Shown here in pieces: positions 1-11,042 of a stretch of DNA of 64,000 bases. The stretch is from Liopterus haemorrhoidalis (Eukaryota > Arthropoda > Insecta > Coleoptera > Dytiscidae). Each line of letters starts with the position of its first letter. The first letter of the stretch is position 1. The stretch covers positions 45,894,509 through 45,958,508 of the forward strand of contig OZ020618.1 of NCBI GenBank assembly GCA_963971575.1. The letters run 5' to 3'. Made by a program: the position numbers and the translations under genes. The notes beneath the pieces were generated by a model, which made no database searches, was not told where the DNA came from, and was given only the letters and a program-made list of their open reading frames with translations.

Positions 1-797
1 AAAACACAATTTTGTCGGCAAAACACAATTTATTTCTCACCATTGTCTCCTTTTAGAACTATACACTTCGTCCAACGATTCTCTAATTTTTCGTTGCCCT
101 CCGAATAATACGATTTCTCGAAGCCTTCAAAATAGGTCTATTTTTTAGCGATGACCTCCTCGTTCGACCCAAATCTCTCACCACCGAGCCATTCTTCAAG
201 TTTGGAAATAAATAATAGTCCCAAATCTGGCGAATATGGTGCATGCGGAACCAATTCGTAGCACAATTCATGGAGTTTTGCCATTGTGACTGCTCACTTG
301 AGAATCGGTGCGTTCTCCTGATGGAACAGCACTTTTTTCTTCACCAAATGCGGCCTCTTTCGCTTCAAATCGGCGTCGAATCGGACCTACAGCTCTGCAT
401 AATATACATCGGTGATCGTTTTACTTTTTTCCAGGTAATCGATGTGAATTTAATCGAGCAAATCGAAAAAAACTATGGCCATGACTTTGTTGGCCGACAG
501 ATCCACCTTCTTCGGCTTCGATTCACCACTGCTTCGACTGTTCCTTGGTGTCTGGTATGTTGTGATGGATCTATGTTTCGTCCAAGGTTAAGAAACGGTG
601 CAAAAATCTTTCTTATTACGGTTGAACATGCCAAACATATTTTATGCCGAAATAGTCAGACGATCGTGATTGTTGTCGACTGAGAGAAAATGCGGCACCC
701 ATCTGACTGAGAATTTCCTCAATCCCAAATATTCATGTAAAATGTTGAGCACTCGTTCGGTTGAGATGCCCGCATCCTCAGCTATTAAGTCGAATTA

Positions 798-2039
798 TAA
801 ATAACTTCCGAGGCAGGTTGGTAGAATCTGTTGTTTGTATCTACCCACTATGAGTCACCGAGTCAAACGAGTTTTTACTTGCAATAAATAGATAAGAGTT
901 CTGTTAGTCTTCTGACAACCGTTACAAAACGATTGTAATGTGCACCACACAAGTGGTGCACGTTACATTTACGTTACGTTACATTTAAGAGTTTTTCTAA
1001 TCCCTAAAATGGGGAGTCAAAAAGAGCATATTTGTCATGTGATGCTTTGGGAATTTAAACATATATATTTAAATAGTGTTATTGCGACAGCCGAAAAAAT
1101 ATGCAGGGTATACGGCGAAGAACTACTAACCGATCGGGCAGTTAGAAATTGGTTTATCAAATTTCGTTCTGGAGATCGACCTTAAAAGACGAACCGAGTG
1201 CGGGATGTTCCTCTGACTTTGACGACGATCTTTTAAAGGCAATATTGAAGCAAAATCCACGACAATCAACAAGAGAAATAGCAGAAAGGCTTAATACACC
1301 ACCATAAACTGTTTGCCGCCACCTGGAGAAACTAGGAAAAGTCAGCAAGTTAGGATTATGGGTACCTCACAATCTCATTGAACAGAATAAAGAAAATCGC
1401 ATGTCAATCGCCACAAGTCTGCTCTCACAGGAAAAAATTGAGCATTTTTTAGACAGAATTATAACAGGTGATGAAAATGGGTTACCTATGGGAATGTGAT
1501 CCGCAAAAGACAGTGGCTTGATAAGGATCAACTACCCCTACCAGATCCGAAAGCAAACATCCATGGAAAAAATATTTTATTGTGTGTGAGATGGGATTGT
1601 CGGGGTATAATTCATCACGAGTTGTTGAAGTCAAATTTAACAATTACTGCAGACGTTCAGCAGCTGCAAAGAGTGCAAGAGAAACTCCATGGAAAGCGTC
1701 CTGCACTCCTCAAAGGTGAAAATTCTTGCGTTTAGATGGTCTGTTTTACCACACCCACCTTACTCCATGGACCTTGCCCCGACAGACTAACATCTTTTCT
1801 GTTCTTTGCAAAACTTTTTGAATGGAAAAACATTCAATTCTAAAGAACAAGTCAGCCAGGCTGTCGAAAATTTTTTTCAGTCCAAACCAACTAAATTTTA
1901 CAAGGAAGGAATTGATAAGCTGCCAGGTAGATGGGAGAATGTCATACATAATAGTGGTGAATACATAATAAATGAATATAATTTTGTTATGTAATGAAAG
2001 CAAAATAAATGATCATTTATTTTGCTTTCATTAAATAAC
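798..2039 (+). mobile_element. Second mariner, inserted in the first
   Basis: A mariner in opposite orientation sits inside the first. The octamer TAAATAAC occurs at both edges (798-805 and 2032-2039). Mariners normally duplicate only TA, so the longer match may be chance or local repair. A 56-bp near-perfect palindrome lies at the right edge (1985-2040). Exact element ends are uncertain, especially on the left. Confidence 0.7.
1009..1994 (+). pseudogene. Mariner transposase, DD34D-type, broken
   Basis: Starts MGSQKEHICHVMLWEFKH, then KICRVYGEELLTDRAVRNWF and KFRSGD, a mariner N-terminal helix-turn-helix. Out-of-frame pieces follow (DDLLKAILKQNPRQSTREIA, then CRHLEKLGKVSKLG). The first catalytic block is seen as RIITGDE near 1460. 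The next blocks read KRQWLDKDQLPLPDPKANIH and WDCRGIIHHELLKS, and the third catalytic block reads PYSMDLAPTD near 1765. The tail QVSQAVENFFQSKPTKFYKE is intact and ends at TAA 1992-1994. At least five frameshifts or deletions are present, and the second catalytic block (HQDNA-type) appears deleted near 1700. It resembles cecropia/mori-group mariners. Confidence 0.8.
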
Positions 2040-2040
2040 A
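1985..2040. repeat. 56-bp near-perfect palindrome
   Basis: The inner 40 bp (1993-2032) is a perfect inverted repeat with no spacer. It extends to 1985-2040 with one mismatched pair. It spans the stop codon of the inserted mariner transposase and runs into host-mariner sequence, so it is not a simple TIR of either element. Confidence 0.85.
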
Positions 2041-2468
2041 TTTCATGGATTTTATCGACCATTTCTGGCGTGGTAACCTCTTTTGGACGGCCTGGACGCT
2101 AATCATCAAAAATGTTCTTACGACCGCGTTTCAATTCAGCTGTCCAATATTTAATTGTTGATATCGAAGGTTCAGAGTCCCCATAATCGTTGAATTCGGT
2201 GTTGATTGAAAAAGAAAACGAACGATGACGTTTTATTTTTCAAAAACAAGTATCCAATCACTGCACGATATGCAATTTTATTAATTTTTGTAAAAATGCA
2301 AAAGTTGTTCGCGCTCAATGACTTTCAAATAGAAACTAAATAACGCAAATGGTTGAAATTTTTACAGTAGTCATTTGAAGGTTAGGATTTACGAAAAACA
2401 ACATTGATTTGATAATGGTGGAGAATTTTCTCTTGCCTAGGCCGATTACTTTTCAACCGCCCCCCGTA

Positions 2469-3220
2469 AGTCTGCGCCAGAAAGCTAATTGTATCGTCGT
2501 TGCAGTCATTGATGCTTTAATACTTCACAAATATTCTGAAAAATCACTAATTTTGAGGTATGAAACTCTAAATGAGAGATATGTTTCTTAGTTGTAATAT
2601 TTCCGGTGCTATATGCCACAACTCCAAAGTCATGTAATTGTAAAAGTATAATTTTACAAAGTCTTATGGGGTAAAAGTGTACGACAAGCATTAGTAAACA
2701 AATATGCATCTTGTGAGAGTTATTTGTGATGCGAAGCGCCGTGAGGCGTCACACCAAACACTCTTCTCCTTCAATCACCCGCGTTAAGACTGCTACTCAC
2801 AACACTGCTCAGACAAATTACACCAACTATCAACTTGAATCGAGGAATGCCAGACTAAGTCCTCGCATTTATTAGCTGTCGTCTTACGGAGAGGTTATCG
2901 TATTTTTCGGGATATTTAGGAGTTCGTTTACGTACTTTTTCATATTATGTTTTGGTTTGGGCACACGCCATTAAACAGATTGTGGGAGAAGGATTAGCTC
3001 TTACAGATATTTTAGTTAAAATGGATTATCAAACACATTCCATGGATTACTTTAGAAGTATTACGTCCTGTTTTAAATTAACTGCCTCTATTTAATGAAA
3101 TATGTTTTTAAAGAATTGATTTAATAATAGTATTGAATTTTATAATAACGACCTGACATAACAAAACAATATCAAAATTAATGTAAACAAATCTAAAAAC
3201 GAACACGCCTGGCAGTGTTC
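2469..3220. other. Unassigned DNA
   Basis: No coding region or repeat structure recognised. A moderately GC-rich patch near 2720-2900 has no open frame of note. Confidence 0.6.
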
Positions 3221-3818
3221 TACGAGGGTTACTTTTTAAGTTTTTAAAAAATTAAGAAAGGAATTTTTTTAACCCACTGTTTTATTGCTATTTAAAAAAT
3301 TCGCCTTTAAGATTTATACACTTTTGTATGCTTTCAAACCAATTCTCGAAACATTTTTTCCACTCTAAAGTTGGTATATCAAAAACATGTTTTTTGAATG
3401 CTTCAACAGCTTCTTGAGGTTGACAGCGAAAATCACAATCCACGCAATTTTTGTTTGACATTGGGGAACAAAAAAAGTCATTAGGGAATAAATCAGGTGA
3501 ATACGGGCAATGAGACATTAATTCGATGTTTTTCTTCTTCAAATAATCAGTTGTTTGACGTGCTGTGTAGGAGATTGCATTTTCATGATGAAAAATAATG
3601 CGACGTTTTTGGTTGTTTTTCCTGATTTTGTCAATGACTTCTGGTAAACAAATTGTTGTATACCATTCAGCTTTAACTGTTCTGCGATCCTCTAAAGCAG
3701 CGGTTCTCAAAATTTTTGGGCTTCAGAGCCCTCCAAAGGCATACAAATTTCCACGGAACCCCACTGGTTCACTAATTATGTGTATGTGCCACTCGACGAT
3801 ACCTAACATCGAAGAGTA

Positions 3819-3822
3819 GATA

Positions 3823-3862
<40 letters not shown>
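3819..3862. repeat. (TA)n microsatellite
   Basis: A run of TA dinucleotides with one TTTA interruption, inside the hAT element. Confidence 0.95.
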
Positions 3863-3868
<6 letters not shown>

Positions 3869-3959
3869 AATAAAAAGAAAGAATTAAATTATTTGTACTT
3901 CAATAAAATCATTTATTTATCAGAAAATAATTGCAAAATATTATAAAAAACAAACATTT

Positions 3960-4386
3960 TTAGTGGGATGCATGGGCTTGTTTCCTATTTTCACATAATT
4001 CTTTTATGTCTGACTTTATAGAGGACAGTTGAATCCTCATATCAGCTTCTGCATCGAGTCTGTTGCGGTATTTTGTTTTTGTTGCAGCATACGAAGAAAA
4101 TCCAGATTCGCACAGATAAGTCGTAGCGAAAGGAAGAAGTATATTAACAGCTTTCATTGATAAATCTGCATATTCTTCTCTCAAAGTGCACCAAAGATAG
4201 TTTTTCAAGTATGGCCTGTAGTGAGGAATCTGAAATCATGTCAATGAAAATTTCGTACTCCTTAGCTGTGAATGTTTCTGGCCTTTTCTGAACTATGAAT
4301 GGGTTTCTAATCCATGTATGATTTTTAAGTTTTTCATTCTCTTCATCTGGAAAATATTTTTGTCCGATCTCAACAGTCAAACTCAA
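3960..4386 (-). pseudogene. hAT transposase C-terminal remnant, ZBED5-like
   Basis: Two overlapping frames cover the hAT C-terminal dimerisation region. The first (4386-4144) reads EIGQKYFPDEENEKLKNHTW then IRNPFIV. The second (4208-3960) reads MKNYLWCTLREEYADLSMKA, LLPFATTYLCESGFSSYAAT, KTKYRNRL and ends KQAHASH. The block LPFATTYLCESGFS followed by KTKYRNRLD is characteristic of the transposases related to vertebrate ZBED5-type domesticated genes. A frameshift near 4200 joins the two parts. The BED zinc finger and catalytic core are absent. Confidence 0.85.
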
Positions 4387-5513
4387 CTAGTATTTCTGGA
4401 CCGGAGCAATTTGCGTTGCAACAAAAACTCAAATCGTAAAAACTAATTGAACAATTGAAGAACTTACTTACTGTTTTTATCGAATAGGCGAATGCACTAT
4501 ATTGAGTTAACCGTTACAGATTTTTTTAGTTCATTAATTAAATAAATCTAAACTTTTCAGAGCAACAAATTAACTTCATATAAATTTATAATAATTAAAT
4601 TTTTTCGTTAATATATATTAATTTTTAGCGGATTTAAATTTATAATTCACGGAGCCCTTTGAGGTAGCTCGCGGAACCCCAGGGCTCCTCGGAGCACACT
4701 TTGAGAACCGCTGCTCTAAAGGAATGGTTGCGACCAGTACAACCGAAGAAATAAGCCATCATTTTCTTGGAAATGCCTCGTGAACGAACAACTTTTGCGG
4801 GTTTCGGTCATCTTGAAAGACCCAAACAGTGGATTGTTGCCTAGTTTCTGGTTCATATGAATAAATACAAGTTTCGTCACCTGTAACTGTTGTATACGAA
4901 TTTTGCAGTGCCTAGGTTGAATTTTTTTAGCATTCCCTTACACCAATCAACACGAGCCATTTTTTGAGCTTCGGTCAAATTATGCGGAATCCATCAGGAG
5001 CAGATCTTTTTCACAGGTAAATGTTCATGCAAAATCGAATGTATTGCCCGCTATTGGCAATATGCCAAAAAATGCCTCTATCTCACGGTAAGTCACATGC
5101 CGATCTTCTTCAATCATTTTGCGCACAGCATCAATGTTTTTTGAATCACAACCGATTTTGGTCGACCTTCACGAATTCATCACTGACGGACGCACGACCA
5201 TGATGAAATTCTACAAACCAATTGTAAACAGTCTTTTTTGATGGTGCTTCATTACCAAAAGTTGAACGAAGCGAATCTATGCATTGTTGTTGAGTTAGGT
5301 CTTTACTAAAACCGTAAAAAATCATCCAACGAAAAACTTCACAAGTAATATCCAATTTTCACAAACTAGTTTTTTTTTTAACACTCACTGTCAACTACTT
5401 GGTCAATTTATAAGCTGTTTTTTTTTTTACAATAACAAATATCAAATTTTCCGAATATAGTAATGACATATTTCAATATTGCCACCTAGTGGTCGTTTGT
5501 AAAAACCCTCGTA

Positions 5514-6468
5514 TTTATTTATTTTATTAACCAACATTTATTCTAGAACACTTATTTCTAGAATAATTTATTCAATTCCATGCGATTAAATACAAAATGC
5601 ATTATAGCAGTGTGAAGTAAATTAATCTTCACATATCGCATTCAAATATAAAGATTATAAAAAATATCTGTCAGAAATGTCAGATTAAACTTGAGTCTAT
5701 GCTTTGAATTTTAAAAAGCTTTACCATTCCAGAGCGTTACATTAATATTTATTAAGTAAAAATTACAGTTTTCGTGTGTTTGGTGCAAAAACATTCCGTG
5801 CAGATCGTCAGATCACCTGCTTTAAGTTTTCATAGCGCGAACAGAGCTCATTATTTTTATTTTGACCTAGGAAGTAATTTTGTATTCAGGATTTTTTGCT
5901 CGTTTTTACACCAATTTTTTATGTTAATTTAAAAATGTATAATTTTAGTTGGTAACACCTTTTAAAAAACAGTTAACAGATAATAAGTAAATTATGTTTT
6001 TAAAATAAAAAGTTTAAATTGATAAACGTGTTAACAAAAAAATTAAAATTAAGATTGAAGATTAGATGTGTTTACTGTAAGGTACCCGAATGTTATCCTG
6101 GGGGTAATTTTAAATAATTATACCCTTGGTCCTTACTGTAATTTATCTGTATTCAATATTTTAAGGCTACGCTGCAATCTTTCTCCTTGATTGATGTTGG
6201 CTGGTTTTTGGCCTCTCATTTTTTTCTCTCTTCCTTCAGTATTTGTCTCACTTCAATCTGATTTTAACATATCACTTCGTCTTCTTCTCGATCTGATATT
6301 TTGTCACAAAAGTAACTCTAGGTCAGAACTGCGCCACCTAGACATTGTGACATACAGTAGTTTGATTAAAAAACTATTAATTATACCTTGCGTTCACAAT
6401 AATATCATTGTTACACTGAAAACAGTTTATCAATAGAAGCTATTGTTAAACTGTTTTTGGTGACTTTA
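5514..6468. other. Unassigned AT-rich DNA
   Basis: No supported gene. A frame at 6191-6436 encodes an unremarkable 81-residue peptide with no recognised motif. Confidence 0.6.
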
Positions 6469-6470
6469 TA

Positions 6471-7246
6471 GGGGAAACTTTTTAAGATTGCAGCGCCGTA
6501 TGTGGCAAAGCTGGAACACTCGAAAGCCACATTAAACTGTTATTCGTGTATTTGTTTACATGGTGAAAATGAACACGAGTTGTATTTTTCCTGTTTTCCG
6601 AGCTTTTTTTTAATTTAAAGGTAATCTACGATTTACAAGATATGTAATAACATACTATTCTAAAGAAATTTCAAGGATATTTTTAGTTTTTCATTGTATT
6701 TTTAATTCTTTTTGACTGTCTGTCAATATAATAACAACTAAAATATGGTAAATATATTAGTAAAAATTAATATCTCTGCCTGAAAAAGTAGAAGGGCCTT
6801 TTAATATATCAACTGATGATTTAGGCAAATTTTGGGTGCGATAAATGCTTTTATTCAGTCTTTTTTTGGACGTAAAAAATCACTTTCCATAAAATGCAAC
6901 GGGCAAACATGCATGTATGGGCTTGGATTTTTGCTCATTTTTAGTTTTTGAGTCCATAAAAACCTATGATCCACTTTCTCTCTGCCTCCAAACGTCGTTT
7001 CAATTGATATTTTTTTCGATTTAGGTTAGGTTAGGTAAATTATGGAATGTTTAAGAAGGATTCTTCATTATTCACGATTTACATTGCGGCACTCAACAAA
7101 ATTGATTGTTTTTTTCCATGATACACAAAAATAAAACACAAACAACAAAAAAACACGTATTTCTCCATTGAACAAAACAAAACAATGTGGCTTTCGTATC
7201 TTTCACAAATTGCCACCAGATGTCAGGGCGCTTAGGAAGTTTCCCC
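6471..7246. mobile_element. Tc1/mariner-type MITE, 776 bp
   Basis: The ends start GGGGAAACTT and finish AAGTTTCCCC, with TIRs of about 17 bp (GGGGAAACTTNNTAAG form), and TA flanks both sides. No transposase remnant is visible, so it looks like a non-autonomous element. The interior contains a GTTAGGTTAGG doublet near 7024. Confidence 0.8.
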
Positions 7247-7406
7247 TATTGATAACCTCAAATATTTAAAAATGTTTATTTAATTATTTTATAATATTAT
7301 TATTAAGAAAATTCGAAAAGAAAGTTGTTATGTTATCATAGAAATTATTTTATTATACATTGTTGCTATGGTTAACAAAAATCCCTAGATTGCAATCCGA
7401 TATTTT

Positions 7407-7572
7407 TACTTGCCCGACCTTAATATATAAGAGGCAAGTATTGTAATCGCGAAAATTTTCGATGTCGAGATTTTGACTGATGACCAGGTTTCATGGTCCA
7501 GGGAGTCCAAAAAACCTATTTTAGAAGTGCCGTCCGTATGTGTGTGTGTCTGTGTGTGTGTCTGTGTGTATA
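7407..7572 (+). repeat. Interspersed repeat family G end, with (TG)n
   Basis: Contains AATATATAAGAGGCAAGTAT, GAGATTTTGAC and a TG/CTG-rich microsatellite at about 7527-7570. A related copy lies at 60456-60660. The first 30 bases can fold: TACTTGCC pairs with GGCAAGTA. Family identity is unknown. Confidence 0.6.
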
Positions 7573-7574
7573 CA

Positions 7575-8480
7575 CGATAACTCAAAAACGGTTTAGCTCA
7601 AAGATTTCGTTCTGGTACTAAAAAATTCTCCTAATAATTGGAAAGGACCCTATTGTTTTTTATTAAAATCCGAAACAGTAAACGGAAGTTGTTAAACTTT
7701 AAAATTTAAAAAAATTCGAAACTAGTAAACCAAGCCTTGGACAAAAAATTGTATAGGACATAATTTGATTATTTTTGAAGATTTAACCTAAATCTTCTTT
7801 TAAATTAAAAAAAAATATGTTTTTTTTATTATTATTTTTTTTTTTATGGGAGTGCAAGTCTAGCGGAGGTCTCCCTTCGCCACTGGTTTATAAATGAAAT
7901 TTCAAAATTTCTATTAAATAAGTGAAGCAAAGTATAAAAAATAGTATATTATGCTCGTTTTATACGACGTATTGTCACACTTATTTATTTGGAGCACTCC
8001 TCGCTTCGCTCGTCGTACTCATGTGGCAATACATAGTCTTATAAAACTCGTATAATAATATACTATTTCAGCGTCTAATTAAATATGTTACTAACGTAAT
8101 ATGCAAACGCTGCATTTGTATAATTAGGTAATATATGTAATGACTAATGATAGCGGAACTAGATTAAACGGAGGTATAAGTAATGGATGTCGTACGGAAT
8201 TCAATCAGAGTAACCTAGCCAACTCTACAACGTTCCGACTCCCTACCGCTCAGAAGTATTTGTCCACATATTTTCTTTTTTTAATTTTCTGGATTTATAG
8301 ATCAGTATAGGGGTCGGCAAATTTATATAGGGTATCTCAAATAATTAGTTAAGCATAAAATTCTCGAGAACCGTAAGAGATATGAGGTCAGTTAAATTAG
8401 ACAAAAGTTTCCGCATTAAGGGACCTTTTTAACGATGTCTTTGTTCTCCAAAAAAAAAAAAAAAAACATAAGTTACTAGA
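7575..8480. other. Unassigned AT-rich DNA
   Basis: Low-complexity A/T tracts near 7800-7850 and 8450-8466. No coding signal recognised. Confidence 0.55.
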
Positions 8481-8629
8481 TATGAACGAAAATGTAAATT
8501 TTCAATTTTTGCTCATAACTTACAAAATCAAAATATTAATTTATTTTGGTGTGCACTTTCTTCAGGAACTTTTTCATGGTGAATTTATAGAGGTGCTCAA
8601 TTTCTTTTTATCGCGTTCCGTTTTAGCAG

Positions 8630-9826
8630 AGCAAAAATATAACCTCTATTGGATTACCCAGATACCTAGCAGAAAGAACGAGGAACCAGAAAGTAATCAC
8701 AAGATTCAGATGTGGCGACGAGGAGAGGGCAAACAATTATTAGATGGAAGAAACGGAGAAAATATGTAGAATCTGCAAAGAAGAACTGGAAACAATAGAC
8801 CACCTAAAAAACTGTAAAGGAATGCAGCCAGAACCAGAACCACGAAAAACAGAAGACCTACTAGACGATTTGGGAAGAGGCCTGAATGAAAGCAGTCTTA
8901 GAAAGAAGAATAAAATGAATAAGCTGAAAACCCGTGCTGCGCTACGGTTTATTGATGGTTTCATTAGCGTAAAATCCTGAGTTTGTTTTTAAACTTGTAT
9001 AAGGGTAACCTTGGTAAGCAAAAACTTACTCCTTTCACTACATAGGGGTCAAACTTGAAAAAATCCTTTCTTAGTGGGTTCTTACGTCATACTGAGGAAT
9101 GTACTCTCCAAATTTCTGATTTCTAATAAAAAATACTACTTTGCCCTTTAGGAGTGAAATTTAAGAAAACTATCAAAACTCTAGCGCAAGATTTTAAAAA
9201 GTCACCTATATGCCAGAAAGTTATGTTATAACTTAAGAAGCACAGAAAATACGAAGAATTTCATATATATTTGTCAAAGGACGCTCTATAGAATAAAACA
9301 TACCAATTAACCCCGTTAGGGATGAAATTTATAAAAAAACTGTCAAAACGCTTTCTATATACCAAAATGAAGTGTTATAACTCAGGAAATACAAAGGTTT
9401 CTATAATTCACCGCGAATGTAGATTCACCCATTTAGGGGTTGATTATGGCAAAATTCTGAAGCTTTGTTTTAAACATTAGTTCGACCCTTAGGGGTCGAA
9501 TTAAGAAAAATCTCTTCTTAGTGGTTGCTTACGTCATGGAGGGTATGTAAGTCCCGAATTTCATGACTTAATGTCCATTGGATGTTCTATAGAATAAAAA
9601 ATACCAGTTTACCCCTTTAAAAATTGTAAATAACTATCAAAATAGTTGTTTTTGAAAAGGTTTCGAAAAAAAGTGTTTTCAAAAGTTTTGAAAAAGGCAG
9701 GTATATGTCAAAGATGAAGAATACAACTCCACAAACATAGGAAAAACTACGGGTACTTTAATTCACCTCTTTAGGACTTGATTCTTTCAAAGCCTAAAGG
9801 TACGAAATAAATTTATTATTATTAGC
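8630..9826 (+). mobile_element. LINE 3' end with unusual repeat-built 3' UTR
   Basis: A 5'-truncated non-LTR retrotransposon. The coding tail ends at TGA 8980. The following 3' UTR aligns over its length with the 290-bp unit array at 46740-49090, about 2.7 diverged units. It ends at AAAGGTACGAAATAAA followed by a TTATTATTATTA tail. The LINE tail at 30222-30905 has the same AAAGGTACRAAATAAA end, which ties the two copies to one family. Confidence 0.75.
8660..8980 (+). pseudogene. LINE ORF2 C-terminus with zinc knuckle
   Basis: With small frameshifts the reading runs TRFRCGDEERANN, then WMEETEKICRICKEELETID followed by HLKNC, which gives CX2CX7HX4C, the C-terminal zinc-knuckle seen in many jockey/R1/I-type LINE proteins. 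The open stretch from 8744 to 8980 ends GFISVKS. The same FRCGxEER...CRxCxEE signature recurs at 30222-30830, 42030-42175 and 50515-50853, so one LINE family is represented at least four times. No reverse transcriptase domain remains in this copy. Confidence 0.75.
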
Positions 9827-9829
9827 AGA

Positions 9830-10920
9830 GCAGTTAAATGTGAAGAGAGTAAAAGAAATTTGCCATCAACCGATGTTAGATGATTGTCATATCAACCGCC
9901 TGATATGAATGTTTTTAACATAGTTCTTAAAAAGAATAAGTGTGCCTACTCATATCATATGAACATATTAATCCTGACTTAAACAAATACTATAGTGTTT
10001 TGGAGATATCAAAACGGAAACTACAAAAAACTTATTGAAATTTTAATTTTTAAAGAATTCTTTCGGGGCTTGTTTTGGTTACATTTCAATGAATTCACTA
10101 TCAGTATTTCTTTGAGCTTTATCTAAACATTAGCATATAATAGGCCTGCTACTAACTACGTTACAAATTGATCTTAATTTACTAAGACTCTGACATTTGT
10201 ATTCAGCCAAGAAACATACAGTCTCTATACCCTGATATTATCTTTTATAAGATAACTTTACAGTAAAACTTGTTTTTTTATATTAAAATTATTATCTTCG
10301 TGTGTTCCGTGGGTCGTTGGTTAAAATGTATTTTTTTTGCCATTTTCTTTGTTGGCTTGGTCATTTGGAGTCGTCGTGTACGTCTTTTGCCGCTGGGTTT
10401 CGTACCGCCGTTGTCACTAGCAACCAACTTAAACAACTCCATTATTTGCCGCTAATTGGTTGCTTGGAGGTATGCCAATGGCAACTGAATCACAAAAGAC
10501 TGCGACATAACGGAGAGAGGTTTACCTTTTGCCCTGCGCTTTCAACCTTTACGTATCACAAAGAAAACAGAAGGTACATTATGTTCTTTAAGGTTTATTT
10601 ATCATTTTAATCATGGATTTTTTACATTTAATCACGGTAGATGTTTAATTATAATTATCAATTGGTGATTAAAGTAAAAATCATTACTTCAGAAACATGC
10701 TTCAAGGAAAGATAAATTATTGTCAAACAACTACATTTATTTTTTTGAATTATTAAGTGGTGACAAAAAATAGGAACGTAATACTTATTACCAATCATCT
10801 ACTGCAAACAAATTTAATTATATATAAAATTTTTGGAAAATAACAATACATATTTATCACATAACTTTTAATTTGACAACAAAATAAGAACAAAAAAAGT
10901 ATAATTAAATAAACAAGGTA
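9830..10920. other. Unassigned DNA
   Basis: A slightly GC-richer patch (10270-10600) has two overlapping frames of 61 and 102 residues with no recognisable motif. I do not call a gene. Confidence 0.5.
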
Positions 10921-11042
10921 ATTGTTTTCAGGTACGACCAAAAAAACTTTATGCCACTCATGCGTCTCCCTGTCTGTCCCTGTTCGGTAGAAATTGTAGC
11001 CAAATTGCTGAACAAAGAAAGTTGAAATTTAACACACTTGTA

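Larger units (their letters stand above)
30..2283 (-). pseudogene. Mariner transposase, broken and interrupted
   Basis: This is a cut-and-paste transposase relic. The N-terminal part (about 2283-2036) reads RAVIGYLFLK, then after a frameshift STIKYWTAELKRGRKNIFDD, a stop codon, and RPGRPKEVTTPEMVDKIHEM, the usual mariner helix-turn-helix and linker. The rest (about 800-30) has AEDAGISTERVLNILHEYLG, WVPHFLSVDNN, YYLFPNLKN and the C-terminus NRWTKCIVLKGDNGEK before TAA at 30-32. Frameshifts and stops run throughout, and several residues between the two halves are missing at the insertion site. It is similar to mellifera/irritans-type mariners. It cannot make an active enzyme. Confidence 0.8.
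1..2466 (-). mobile_element. Mariner element, split by a second mariner
   Basis: A mariner on the minus strand whose 3' end lies at or beyond the window edge. The far end is placed at 2466 because the sequence there is followed by a TA dinucleotide and carries a C-rich terminal motif (CCGCCCCCCG). Net of the insert at about 798-2032 it would be about 1.25 kb, the normal mariner size. The left terminus is not visible. Confidence 0.75.
3698..4713 (-). mobile_element. hAT element, internally deleted (1,016 bp)
   Basis: The termini are CAGCGGTTCTCAAA and TTTGAGAACCGCTG, a perfect short TIR. The subterminal sequences also pair loosely (ggaacccc and gagccct motifs at both ends). A (TA)n tract lies near the left end. 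The element keeps only the C-terminal part of its transposase, so it would depend on an autonomous relative to move. Confidence 0.92.
3690..4721. repeat. 8-bp target-site duplication of hAT element
   Basis: CTCTAAAG occurs at 3690-3697 and again at 4714-4721, directly abutting the hAT termini. The 8-bp length is diagnostic of hAT insertion, and the identical copies imply little change since insertion. Confidence 0.95.
3288..5355 (-). pseudogene. Mariner DD34D transposase, interrupted
   Basis: The N-terminus (5355-5146) reads MDITCEVFRWMIFYGFSKD then SLRSTFGNEAPSKKTVYNWF, the paired-domain-like part. Degenerate middle pieces include DRHVTYREIEAFLGI. The first catalytic block (VTGDETC, near 4880) and YEPETRQQ-type sequence follow. 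The frame then meets the hAT insert. The C-terminal third (3710-3288) is open and reads DYLKKKNIELMSHCPYSPDL, FPNDFF and CINLKGEFFK. The spacing from the second to the third catalytic residue is 34, so DD34D. The second catalytic position reads HHEN rather than HHDN, so the D is replaced by E. Combined with frameshifts and the insert, the enzyme is dead. Confidence 0.85.
3223..5511 (-). mobile_element. Mariner element split by a hAT insertion
   Basis: TIRs begin CGAGGGTT at 3223 and end AAACCCTCG at 5511, each flanked by TA. Subtracting the hAT insert and one copy of its target duplication leaves about 1,265 bp, a normal mariner length. Confidence 0.9.

Noticed and set aside
10302..10610. 102-residue frame in a GC-richer patch
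   Set aside because: No recognisable domain, overlapping frame of similar length, no promoter or splice context.
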